DNA from: Deltaproteobacteria bacterium
Lineage (GTDB): Bacteria > Myxococcota_A > UBA9160 > UBA4427
Assembly: GCA_011051925.1 (NCBI GenBank)
Contig: DRKE01000001.1
Span: 1-7,915, forward strand
Direction: 5' to 3'
DNA length: 7,915 nt
Position 1 is the first letter of the stretch. The number at the start of each line of letters is the position of its first letter. The translations under genes were made by a program, and so were the position numbers. A model generated the notes under the pieces. It did not search any database. It saw only the letters and a program-made list of their open reading frames with translations, and had not been told where the DNA came from. Positions 1 through 5,859 of the stretch are shown piece by piece.

Positions 1-966
1 CGACTTTCCGAGGGTCGGGGAGGGCGCGCCCGACGTGACGTGGCCGATCACGCGATCGGCTTCGACGATCTCATGACCGGCGCGGGCGATGCCCCGGTCG
101 ATCAATTCGAAGCCGACGAGGCGGCGATCCCGGCCCGGCGTTCCGCCGAGGGCCCGGGCGCCGATGAATCCCGTCTCGAGGGGCTTGACGAAGCGTTCGA
201 GACCCGCCTCGAAGGGCGTCGTCGTTTCGTCGAGTTCATGCCCATAGAGGGGCAGGGCCGCTTCGAGACGGAGGGTGTCCCGGGCACCGAGGCCGGCGGG
301 CAACAGGCCGTCGGGCGCACCGGCTTCGAGAAGCGCGTCGAAAAGCGCTTCCGCGTCTGCACTGGCGAGATAGAGTTCGAAACCCGGTGAGCCCGTATAG
401 CCCGTGGCCGAGACGAGCACGTCCCTGCCCGCCACGACGAGTCGTGTCGCGCGAAAGCGTTTCGGAAGGGCTTCCGCGGTCGGGCCGAGTCGACGGAGGA
501 TGCCGGCGGCGGCCGGACCCTGGAGGGCGAGCAGCGCGGTTTCGGCGCTGCGGTCCTCGACGTCGACGTCCGGACCGACGTGCTCTTCGATCCAGGCTCG
601 GACCTTCGCGACGTTCGACGCGTTCACGCAGAGGAAGAGCCGGTCCTCCGTCTCCCGCGTGACCATCACGTCGTCGATGCAACCGCCCCGCTCGTTCAGG
701 ATCAGTCCATAGCGCGCACGACCCACGCCCAGGGAGGCGATCTCGCAGGTCACGAGCGCTTCGAGGGCGTCGTTGGCCCGGGGGCCCGAGAGATGGATCT
801 GACCCATGTGGGAGACGTCGAAGAGTCCCGCGCGCTCCCGGACCGCGACGTGTTCCTCCCGGATCGAAGAGTACTGGACCGGCATCTCATAGCCGGCGAA
901 GGGGACGAGACGGGCACCCAGCCGGACATGAGCGGGATGAAGGGGGGTCCGGAGCAGGCCGGTCAC
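1..966 (-). CDS. gcvT: Aminomethyltransferase, glycine cleavage T protein (C-terminus cut by window edge)
   Basis: The T protein takes the aminomethyl group from lipoyl-GcvH and transfers it to tetrahydrofolate, giving 5,10-methylene-THF and ammonia. I translated the frame by hand: 322 codons are present without a stop, against a usual length of about 360-370. Visible family blocks are RTPLH (6-10), VPFAGYEMPVQY (21-32), LFDVSHMG (48-55), NERGGCIDDVMV (91-102, with the Asp pair at 98-99 matching the catalytic Asp region), LALQGPAA (146-153), GLGARDTLRLEAALPLYGHEL (225-245) and HVTSGAPSPTLGK (309-321). The GTG start at 966-964 is chosen because the family N-terminus begins there and because it overlaps the folD stop as GTGA. 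No clear Shine-Dalgarno precedes it, so coupled translation is likely. One oddity: the usual TGYTGE-D-G block reads TGYTGSPG (188-195). Confidence 0.95.
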   Translation of the reverse strand, partial: MTGLLRTPLHPAHVRLGARLVPFAGYEMPVQYSSIREEHVAVRERAGLFDVSHMGQIHLSGPRANDALEALVTCEIASLGVGRARYGLILNERGGCIDDVMVTRETEDRLFLCVNASNVAKVRAWIEEHVGPDVDVEDRSAETALLALQGPAAAGILRRLGPTAEALPKRFRATRLVVAGRDVLVSATGYTGSPGFELYLASADAEALFDALLEAGAPDGLLPAGLGARDTLRLEAALPLYGHELDETTTPFEAGLERFVKPLETGFIGARALGGTPGRDRRLVGFELIDRGIARAGHEIVEADRVIGHVTSGAPSPTLGKS

Positions 967-1871
967 GTCGGCTGCCCGGCCCGGCGGGAGGGATCGGCGG
1001 ATCCGAGCTTCCGGGCACGGTAGGCCTCGAGGGTATTGCGCAGCAGCATCGTGATCGTCATCGGGCCGATGCCCCGGCGCGACGGGGTGATCAGGCCGGC
1101 GACGCCCAGGGCGGCCTCGAAGTCGACGTCGCCGACCAGTCGTCCTTCGACCTCGGTCACCCCGACGTCCATGACCGCCGCACCCGGCCGGATCCAGTCC
1201 CCCTTCACCATGCGCGGATTGCCGGCAGCGGCGACGAGGATGTCGGCCGAACGGCAATGGTCGGCCAGGTCGCGGGTGCGCGAATGACACATCGTGACCG
1301 TCGCATTCCGCTGTTGCAGCAGGATCGAGACCGGCTTGCCGACGATGTTGCTGCGACCGATGACGACCGCGTGGGCACCGGCGATCTCGATCTCATGGTG
1401 GTCGAGGACGGCCATCACGCCGAGGGGCGTACAGGAGACGAGCTTCGCGTTGCCCAGCAGGAGGCGCCCGAAATTCAGCGGATGCAGCGCATCGGCGTCC
1501 TTGGCGGGATCGATCGCCTCCGCCACGGCCTCGGGCGAGATCTGTTTCGGGAGCGGGAGCTGGACGAGGATGCCGTCGATCGCATCGTCGTGATTCAGCC
1601 GGTCGAGCAGCTCGAGGAGTTCCTTCTCGCTCGTCGATTCCGGCAGGAGGTATTCGGAGGAGTCCGCGCCGATCCGCGCGCAGGCCCGCTGCTTGCCCTT
1701 GATGTAGGAGCGGCTGGCGGGATCGTCGCCGACGAGCACCACCGTCAGATGGGGCGGGCGATGGCCCGCCGCCACCAGGGACGCGATCTCCCGGGACATC
1801 GCGTCGCGCAGTTCGTTGGCCAGGGCGAGACCGTCGACCACGGTGGTTTCGATCCGCCCGGGATCCCCCAT
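963..1871 (-). CDS. folD: Bifunctional methylenetetrahydrofolate dehydrogenase / methenyltetrahydrofolate cyclohydrolase
   Basis: FolD interconverts 5,10-methylene-THF and 10-formyl-THF using NADP. The protein is 302 residues, close to the usual 285-300. The substrate-site Tyr and Lys are Y56 and K60 in SYIKGK. The folate-binding stretch DGILVQLPLP (99-108, Q104) is intact, as is KDADALHP (124-131, matching the usual KDVDGFHP with its conserved Asp). The dinucleotide-binding segment GRSNIVGKPVSILL is also intact. The C-terminal family signature is altered: the usual TPVPGGVGPMT reads TPSRRGIGPMT (262-272). The frame stays open for 79 codons upstream, but ATG at 1871-1869 fits the family N-terminus and joins the preceding stop as TGATG; a longer start would overlap almost the whole zinc-ribbon gene. 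No good Shine-Dalgarno is visible, which fits translational coupling. Its stop overlaps the gcvT start, and the two products share methylene-THF. Confidence 0.95.
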   Translation of the reverse strand: MGDPGRIETTVVDGLALANELRDAMSREIASLVAAGHRPPHLTVVLVGDDPASRSYIKGKQRACARIGADSSEYLLPESTSEKELLELLDRLNHDDAIDGILVQLPLPKQISPEAVAEAIDPAKDADALHPLNFGRLLLGNAKLVSCTPLGVMAVLDHHEIEIAGAHAVVIGRSNIVGKPVSILLQQRNATVTMCHSRTRDLADHCRSADILVAAAGNPRMVKGDWIRPGAAVMDVGVTEVEGRLVGDVDFEAALGVAGLITPSRRGIGPMTITMLLRNTLEAYRARKLGSADPSRRAGQPT

Positions 1872-2200
1872 CAGGAGGCGGCCTTGTCGGTCGAGCCGCT
1901 CTTCTTCGCGGAAGAGGACGAATCTCCCGGGCTGGCCTTCTTCGACCCGTTGCCCGAGGACGACGAAGAAGCCGATTCGGCACTCGTCTTCGGGGTCCCC
2001 TCGGACTTCTTGTCTCCGCTGCTGCCGTAGCCGTCGGCGTACCAGCCGCCCCCCTTCAGGATGAAATTGGAGGGCGAAAGCAGCCGTTTGGCCTTCCGGC
2101 TCTTGCATTCGGGGCAGGTCTTGATCGGATCTTCGGTGATGCGCTGCTCGCGCTCGAATTCATGACCGCATTTCTCACACTTGTATTCGTAGGTCGGCAT
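1871..2200 (-). CDS. FmdB-family zinc-ribbon protein
   Basis: This is a 109-residue protein whose N-terminus MPTYEYKC is diagnostic of the FmdB/CxxC zinc-ribbon family. Two pairs, C8-x2-C11 and C29-x2-C32, would bind one zinc ion. A short conserved core follows: RLLSPSNFILKGGGWYADGY (39-58). From about residue 60 to the end the chain is low complexity, rich in Ser, Lys and Gly, and probably disordered. The family is named after a Methylophilus gene linked to amide/formamide use and is often labelled a putative regulator, but its biochemical role is not established. Start: ATG at 2200 with GAGGA at 2211-2215, ten bases away, and a candidate promoter further upstream. The stop overlaps the folD start (TGATG). 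It leads what looks like a folate one-carbon operon. Confidence 0.9.
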   Translation of the reverse strand: MPTYEYKCEKCGHEFEREQRITEDPIKTCPECKSRKAKRLLSPSNFILKGGGWYADGYGSSGDKKSEGTPKTSAESASSSSSGNGSKKASPGDSSSSAKKSGSTDKAAS

Positions 2201-2237
2201 CGCCGTCGTTTCCTCACGAAGGTCCTGGACGGCGCCT

Positions 2238-2266
2238 TTGATATCTCATCGGACCGGGACTGCCAA
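2238..2266 (-). promoter_or_regulatory. Candidate sigma70-type promoter for the zinc ribbon-folD-gcvT operon
   Basis: On the minus strand, TTGGCA (2266-2261, 5/6 to the -35 consensus) is followed by exactly 17 bases and TATCAA (2243-2238, 4/6 to the -10 consensus, in an unusually AT-rich patch for this window). Transcription would start near 2230, leaving a leader of about 30 bases that contains the Shine-Dalgarno at 2211-2215. It lies inside the 99-base gap after divIVA, which supports treating the downstream three genes as a separately startable unit. Based on sequence match only. Confidence 0.55.
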
Positions 2267-2276
2267 CGGGCGGAGG

Positions 2277-2291
2277 CGGCCGGATCGGCCG
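2277..2291 (-). other. Short GC-rich inverted repeat just after divIVA
   Basis: CGGCC and GGCCG flank a 5-base spacer, 9 bases past the divIVA stop on the minus strand. It could form a small hairpin, but no run of T follows on the minus strand, so it is at best a weak or Rho-assisted pause site. In DNA this GC-rich the match may be chance. Confidence 0.2.
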
Positions 2292-2299
2292 GGTGGGCG

Positions 2300-2884
2300 T
2301 CAACCGGCCTTCGAACCGTCCGTGGCCGGTGAGGCCGTCGGCCGCTCGTCGGCCCGCCGCTTTTCCCGCCCGCCATCGCCTTTCAGGTAGGCGACGGTGC
2401 CCTCTTCGAGACCCTGGACGAGGGGGTCCTGCTCGGGGTCGGATTCGAGGGTTTCCAGCAGGGAGAGGTGGGTTTCCGCCGCACTGCGGAAGGATTCCGC
2501 CAGCCTCGACCGCAGAGCGCGCATCTCCCGGATATCCTGGGCGAGGCGGGCCGCCCGCCGATGCGAGGCATCGAGGATCTTCTCGGCACGGACCTCGACC
2601 TCGGCCAGTCGGAGTTCGGCCTCCCGTTCGGCCGTCTGGCGCAGCTCCTCGGTCATGGCCTGGGCGCTGATCAGCGTTTCCTTGAGCAGGTGTTCCTGGG
2701 CCGAGAGTTCCTCGACCCGCGCTTCGAGACGCCGGATCCGATCGGCCTGGCTGTCGACCTCGCGAACGAGACTCTCGTAGTCTTCGGAGACGATCCGCAG
2801 GAAGGCGTCGACCTCGTCGGGATCGTAGCCGCGGAGTCGGTGGGCGAACTGGTGGCTCTGGACATCGAGGGGCGTCATGCGCAT
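2300..2884 (-). CDS. divIVA: DivIVA-domain coiled-coil protein
   Basis: DivIVA proteins bind negatively curved membrane at poles or septa and recruit partners in division, growth or chromosome anchoring. Residues 1-29 (MRMTPLDVQSHQF, then RGYDPDEVDAFL at 18-29) align without gaps to the N-terminal membrane-binding domain of Bacillus subtilis DivIVA. Residues about 31-145 are predominantly heptad-like and charged, a long coiled coil. The tail from about 170 is basic and probably disordered. Length is 194 residues. ATG at 2884 is chosen over the upstream in-frame ATG at 2926 because the family N-terminus starts there and GGGAGA (2899-2894) lies ten bases upstream. At the position of B. subtilis F17, the side chain that inserts into the membrane, this protein has L17; R18 is kept. 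Its neighbour proC and, further up, yggS match a cluster seen in many bacteria, though the yggT gene often found between them is absent. Its function in this organism is unknown. Confidence 0.87.
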   Translation of the reverse strand: MRMTPLDVQSHQFAHRLRGYDPDEVDAFLRIVSEDYESLVREVDSQADRIRRLEARVEELSAQEHLLKETLISAQAMTEELRQTAEREAELRLAEVEVRAEKILDASHRRAARLAQDIREMRALRSRLAESFRSAAETHLSLLETLESDPEQDPLVQGLEEGTVAYLKGDGGREKRRADERPTASPATDGSKAG

Positions 2885-3068
2885 CGTGGGCGATCTCCCG
2901 GTCGGGGCGGATGGAACACCGCCCACCGGCAGAAGATCGGCCAGGTGCCCGGGAATCTTGAGGGTTGGGGGCAGCGACGGCGATGTCTTCGACGTCGCGC
3001 CTCGCTCTCGCGCCCGCCGGATTCCGAAGAAGCACGCGCCCGCTCGGTCGGGGTCGGCGAGATGGCGT

Positions 3069-3896
3069 CTAGTCGTCCCGGAGCGCGCGAGAGCGGGCGC
3101 TCGCCGCTCGGACGGCGTCGTAGAGGGCGGCCCGAACGCCGTGGGCTTCGAGCTGTTCGAGGCCCGCGATCGTCGTCCCGCCAGGAGAGGTCACCTGATC
3201 CTTGAGGATCCCGGGGTGGGTGCCGGTTTCGAGGGCCAGCCGCGCGGCCCCGAGCACGGTTCGCGTGGCGAATTCCTGCGCCGCCTGCCTGGGCAGCCCC
3301 TCCTTGACGCCCGCGTCGGCCAGGGCCTCGAGGATGAGGAACACATAGGCCGGTCCGCTTCCCGACAGGCCCGTCACGGCGTCGAGCAGCCCCTCGTCGG
3401 GTGCCCGCCAGCACCATCCGGTCGCTTCGAGGATCCCCGCCGTGAGGCCGAGATCGGCGTCGCCGACGCCCGGTCCCGGGAAATAGGCGGTCGCGCCGGC
3501 GCCGACCAGGGCGGGCGTGTTCGGCATCGTCCGGACGATCCGTGCTTCGGAGGGGAGGGCAGCCCGGAGTCTCGAGAGGGGCACGCCCGCTGCAATCGAG
3601 ATCCAGAGCGGACGCGCCGCCTGCTCCGGGTCGAGGTTCGCGAGCACCGTCGGGACCGCACCGGGCTTGACGGCGAGGACGACTGCGTCGACGCTGGCCA
3701 CCACCTCGTCATTCCGATCGGTCGTGGGCGCGCCGATCGCTTCTTCGAAGGCCTTGCGCGCCGATTCGAAGGGGTCCGAGGCCAGGATCCGATCCGCGGA
3801 GACCCCCGAGTCGATCAGGCCGCCGGCCAGCGCCCGGGCCATCGCGCCGCAGCCGATGAAGCCGATCCTGCTCTTCCCGAGAACCGTCGTGGCCAT
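3069..3896 (-). CDS. proC: Pyrroline-5-carboxylate reductase
   Basis: ProC catalyses the last step of proline synthesis, NAD(P)H-dependent reduction of pyrroline-5-carboxylate. The 275-residue product is close to the usual length of about 270. It opens with a Rossmann nucleotide-binding loop, IGFIGCGAMA (11-20), followed by VVLAVKPG (72-79), SIAAGV (100-105), VRTMPNTPALVGAGATA (121-137), the dimer-domain block GLSGSGPAYVF (176-186) and the family signature LKDQVTSPGGTTIAGLEQLE (231-250). Two adjacent ATGs occur, at 3899 and 3896. The second is preferred because GGAGG (3908-3904) lies seven bases upstream of it. A longer in-frame start at 3935 adds non-conserved residues and ignores this site. 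It lies 120 bases after yggS and 184 before divIVA, all in the same direction. Confidence 0.95.
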   Translation of the reverse strand: MATTVLGKSRIGFIGCGAMARALAGGLIDSGVSADRILASDPFESARKAFEEAIGAPTTDRNDEVVASVDAVVLAVKPGAVPTVLANLDPEQAARPLWISIAAGVPLSRLRAALPSEARIVRTMPNTPALVGAGATAYFPGPGVGDADLGLTAGILEATGWCWRAPDEGLLDAVTGLSGSGPAYVFLILEALADAGVKEGLPRQAAQEFATRTVLGAARLALETGTHPGILKDQVTSPGGTTIAGLEQLEAHGVRAALYDAVRAASARSRALRDD

Positions 3897-3900
3897 CATC

Positions 3901-3909
3901 CCTCCTCCC
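3901..3909 (-). promoter_or_regulatory. Ribosome-binding site that sets the proC start
   Basis: On the minus strand a run GGGAGGAGG ends just before a G and the tandem ATGATG. The GGAGG core at 3908-3904 is four bases from the first ATG and seven from the second, which favours the second. It is one of the strongest Shine-Dalgarno sites in the window, so proC should be translated independently of yggS. Confidence 0.7.
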
Positions 3910-3949
3910 TGATTCCTCGCCGACCCGCGTTCCACCTTCCGGATTCGCC

Positions 3950-3969
3950 GCGCGGGTCGGGACCCGCGC
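3950..3969 (-). other. Perfect GC-rich hairpin in the yggS-proC gap
   Basis: GCGCGGGT and ACCCGCGC form a perfect 8-base-pair stem around a 4-base loop, between the yggS stop (4017) and the proC start. No T run follows in either direction, so it is not a standard intrinsic terminator. It may be an mRNA processing or stabilising element, or chance in GC-rich DNA. Confidence 0.35.
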
Positions 3970-4016
3970 CCGACGCGGCCGGCCGACGGCCCCCGCGCAG
4001 GACCTCCCGCCGCGTT

Positions 4017-4799
4017 TCAGGTCGCGGGAGGGGATGCCCGTCGTTCGCCGAAGAGGGCCGTTCCCACCCGGACCAGCGTAGCGCCCTCTTCGATGGCGAC
4101 CTCGAAATCCGCAGACATCCCCATCGAAAGATCGGGACGAGCGAGTTCCGGATCCAGTTCGGCGAGGGATTCGCCGAGTGCTCGCAGCCGGGCGAAGACC
4201 GGACGGGACGCCTCGGGGTTCCCGCCAGCGGCGGGAATCGTCATCAGGCCCCGCAGCCGCAGGCCGGGGAGATCGTGGACCCGTCTGGCGAGTTCGGGAA
4301 GATCCCCCGGTTCGCAGCCCCCCTTCTGCGGTTCACCGCAGAGGCTGACCTGGATCAAGGTATCGAGGATCCGTCCCTCGGCTTCCGCCCGGCGCGAGAG
4401 CACGTCGGCCAGGGCGGCGCGATCGACGCTCTCGACCGCATCGAAAAGGCGTGCCGCGAGACCGGCCTTGTTCCGCTGGAGCCGACCCACCATCCGCCAT
4501 TCGAGCTCGACCCCGGACGTTTCGCGCTGGCTCGCCAGGCGGGACTCGATCCGCGGCCGCATCTCACGCGCCTCCTGGACATAGCTTTCGCCGAGAACCC
4601 GCAGACCTGCGGCGATCGCGCCGAGGATGCGTTCCATCGGTTGGCGTTTGGCGACACCGACCAGGGTGATCTCGTGCGGAGCGCGTCCGGCGCGCTCGGC
4701 CGCCCGCGCGATCCGATTGCGGACCGCTTCGTATCGGGCGCGGGCCTCTTCGAGGATCGCGTCTGCCAGGGGGCCCCCGGTCGTGTCATCGGAGATCAT
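4017..4799 (-). CDS. yggS: YggS/PLPBP-family pyridoxal 5'-phosphate homeostasis protein
   Basis: This family binds PLP on a single TIM-barrel domain, has no known catalytic activity and buffers PLP and amino-acid/keto-acid pools in the cytoplasm. The protein is 260 residues, a little longer than the usual 230-240. K51 in LVGVAKRQP is the expected Schiff-base lysine. LRGLMTIPA (182-190), SMGMSADFEVAI (225-236) and VRVGTALFGER (243-253) form the PLP phosphate-binding side and are intact. Two normally conserved positions differ: GENYVQE reads GESYVQE (70-76), and WHxIGxLQxNK reads WRMVGRLQRNK (101-111). Start: ATG at 4799, with AGGAGG (4815-4810) ten bases upstream. The start overlaps the maf stop as ATGA, so the two are probably coupled. 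It could loosely be called an alanine-racemase-domain protein, but the single-domain length and motifs favour YggS. Confidence 0.93.
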   Translation of the reverse strand: MISDDTTGGPLADAILEEARARYEAVRNRIARAAERAGRAPHEITLVGVAKRQPMERILGAIAAGLRVLGESYVQEAREMRPRIESRLASQRETSGVELEWRMVGRLQRNKAGLAARLFDAVESVDRAALADVLSRRAEAEGRILDTLIQVSLCGEPQKGGCEPGDLPELARRVHDLPGLRLRGLMTIPAAGGNPEASRPVFARLRALGESLAELDPELARPDLSMGMSADFEVAIEEGATLVRVGTALFGERRASPPAT

Positions 4800-5455
4800 C
4801 GCGAGAGGTCCTCCTGACGTGAAGCAGGGCTCGCGTCGGCTTCGAGCCCCGCTGCCTCGTCGAGCAGTCGCAGGGTTTCCTCGAGCGGCAGGCCGATCAC
4901 GTTCGAACGGCTGCCCCGGACGTCGACGACGAAGCGGCTGCCCGCGCCCTGCAGCGCATACCCGCCGGCCTTGTCGAGGGACTCGCCGAGGGCGACGTAT
5001 TCGAGGAGCTCCTGCCGGGTGGCCTTTCGCATCGTGACCTCCGTCGTGACGACCCGGGAGAGCACGCCGCGATCGTCGCTCCAGCCGACCGCGATGCCCG
5101 TCAGGACCCGATGTCGATTTCCGGCCAGGCGCGACAGCAATTCGACCGCGTGGGATTCGTCGCGGGGTTTGCCGAGGACCTCGTCGCCCAGGACGACGAT
5201 CGTATCGGCCCCCAGGACCCGTGTGGCGGGCTCCGGGCCGAGCCGTGCGGCCACGTCGAGTGCTTTCTCGCGGGCGAGGCGGTCGGCGAGAGCCGAGGCA
5301 GACTCCCCGGGCCGCTCTTCTTCTTCGACCCGGGAGGGCACGACGCGGAAGGAGAGGCCGGCCTCGTCGAGCAGGCGGGCGCGGCGGGGCGACGCGCTGG
5401 CCAGGACGAAGGAGCCGGAGGGGAGGTCGGCCGTGGGTTTCAGGACGATCGTCAC
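4796..5455 (-). CDS. maf: Maf-family nucleoside triphosphate pyrophosphatase (YhdE-like, dTTP/UTP type)
   Basis: Maf proteins hydrolyse NTPs to NMP and pyrophosphate, cleaning the pool of modified or excess nucleotides; overexpression blocks septation in some bacteria. The 219-residue product has LASASPRR (18-25), GADTIVV with its catalytic Asp (82-88, D84), LGKP (94-97), HRVLTGIAV (115-123), DKAGGYALQG (161-170, Q169) and SNVIGLPLEE (184-193). The DKAGxY-Q form marks the YhdE subgroup rather than YceF, whose motif is of the CAGSFK type. Start: GTG at 5455, the first codon in reach that gives a sensible N-terminus (17 residues before LASASPRR); no Shine-Dalgarno is visible, so the start is less certain than the identity. 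It is the first gene of the leftward group and its stop overlaps yggS (ATGA). Confidence 0.93.
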   Translation of the reverse strand: MTIVLKPTADLPSGSFVLASASPRRARLLDEAGLSFRVVPSRVEEEERPGESASALADRLAREKALDVAARLGPEPATRVLGADTIVVLGDEVLGKPRDESHAVELLSRLAGNRHRVLTGIAVGWSDDRGVLSRVVTTEVTMRKATRQELLEYVALGESLDKAGGYALQGAGSRFVVDVRGSRSNVIGLPLEETLRLLDEAAGLEADASPASRQEDLSR

Positions 5456-5637
5456 GCGGGCGAGGTACTCGTCGCGCGTGGCCCCGTCAAGCTCTCCAGC
5501 CGTCCTTGCTTTCGCGGATCGCCTGGCTGGGACCCGACCGGGTTCCGGGCAGGGCAGTCGAGCCAGGCGGCTCCCGGCGCGGGCGCGGGTCCGGGATCAC
5601 GCCGAACCGAATCCCGACCTTTTGGATCGGCTTTATT

Positions 5638-5666
5638 TTGCCAATTCCGGATCGGTCGAGTACGCT
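5638..5666 (+). promoter_or_regulatory. Candidate promoter for the DUF2849-cysI-DUF934 operon
   Basis: TTGCCA (5638-5643, 5/6 to the -35 consensus) is followed by 17 bases and TACGCT (5661-5666), which keeps T1, A2 and T6 of the -10 consensus, the three positions best kept in GC-rich genomes. A start near 5673 would leave a leader of nearly 190 bases holding the inverted repeats at 5688-5803. It sits at the edge of the only AT-rich patch of the intergenic region. The match is moderate. Confidence 0.35.
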
Positions 5667-5687
5667 CCGTCCTCATCGCGCCCTGGA

Positions 5688-5719
5688 TTCAAAGTCCTGG
5701 ATTTGCAGGACTTTTCGAA
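5688..5719 (+). repeat. Strong inverted repeat (hairpin or operator) upstream of the sulfite reductase operon
   Basis: AAAGTCCTG (5691-5699) and CAGGACTTT (5706-5714) are perfect complements around the 6-base loop GATTTG. Beyond a 2-base bulge, TTC (5688-5690) and GAA (5717-5719) extend the pairing to 12 base pairs. A direct repeat, CCTGGATT at 5682-5689 and 5696-5703 with a 14-base period, overlaps the left arm. The dyad is 141 bases before the DUF2849 start. It could be an operator for a dimeric regulator of sulfur genes, or an RNA hairpin in the leader. The T run after it is only four bases (5712-5715), partly in the stem, so it is a poor intrinsic terminator. Confidence 0.5.
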
Positions 5720-5765
5720 CGGATGACGCTCTCGTGTCCGGTCGGGCGCGGATCGACCATCCCGT

Positions 5766-5803
5766 CAGGACGATTCGGTAGGCATCCCGATTCCGGGGTC
5801 CTG
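5766..5803 (+). repeat. Second GTCCTG/CAGGAC inverted pair in the operon leader
   Basis: CAGGAC (5766-5771) and GTCCTG (5798-5803) are complementary and enclose a smaller TCGG/CCGA pair (5775-5778 with 5787-5790). The arms have the same six bases as the core of the upstream hairpin at 5688-5719, so the four copies could pair in alternative combinations. The extent beyond six base pairs is poor, so a chance origin is possible. Confidence 0.3.
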
Positions 5804-5859
5804 TCGCGAATGCAATCGTTCCAATCGGGTTTTCGGGTCGGGAAAGGATTTTCGGTCAA

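Larger units (their letters stand above)
5456..5859. other. Divergent intergenic region between maf and the sulfite reductase operon
   Basis: This 404-base stretch separates two divergent transcription units. Several short frames are open in it, but none has a family match I recognise, a ribosome-binding site or credible composition. The part nearest maf is very GC-rich. The only strongly AT-rich patch is around 5628-5647 and probably marks promoter DNA for one or both directions. From about 5680 to 5803 there is a cluster of inverted and direct repeats, annotated separately. I saw no match to tRNA, or to the conserved core of SAM-I riboswitches. Confidence 0.7.

Noticed and set aside
1872..2108. 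A 79-codon N-terminal extension of folD
   Set aside because: It is the out-of-frame shadow of the zinc-ribbon gene, has no FolD similarity, and the TGATG junction at 1869-1873 gives a better start.
2877..4817. A 646-codon open frame on the plus strand, the longest in the window
   Set aside because: It lies antisense to proC, yggS and the gap between them, is rich in Arg, Gly and Pro, matches no family I know, and is the kind of shadow frame that high-GC coding DNA produces.
5452..5676. A 74-codon open frame on the minus strand upstream of maf
   Set aside because: Composition is Pro/Arg/Gly-rich, there is no ribosome-binding site and no recognisable domain, and it overlaps the maf start in another frame.
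5688..5719. Intrinsic terminator in the divergent region
   Set aside because: The T run after the stem is only four bases and partly within it, and no convergent or upstream gene ends here; an operator or leader hairpin fits better.
5667..5859. SAM-I type riboswitch ahead of the sulfur operon
   Set aside because: The conserved SAM-I core elements are not present by eye. Another or unknown RNA class is not excluded.
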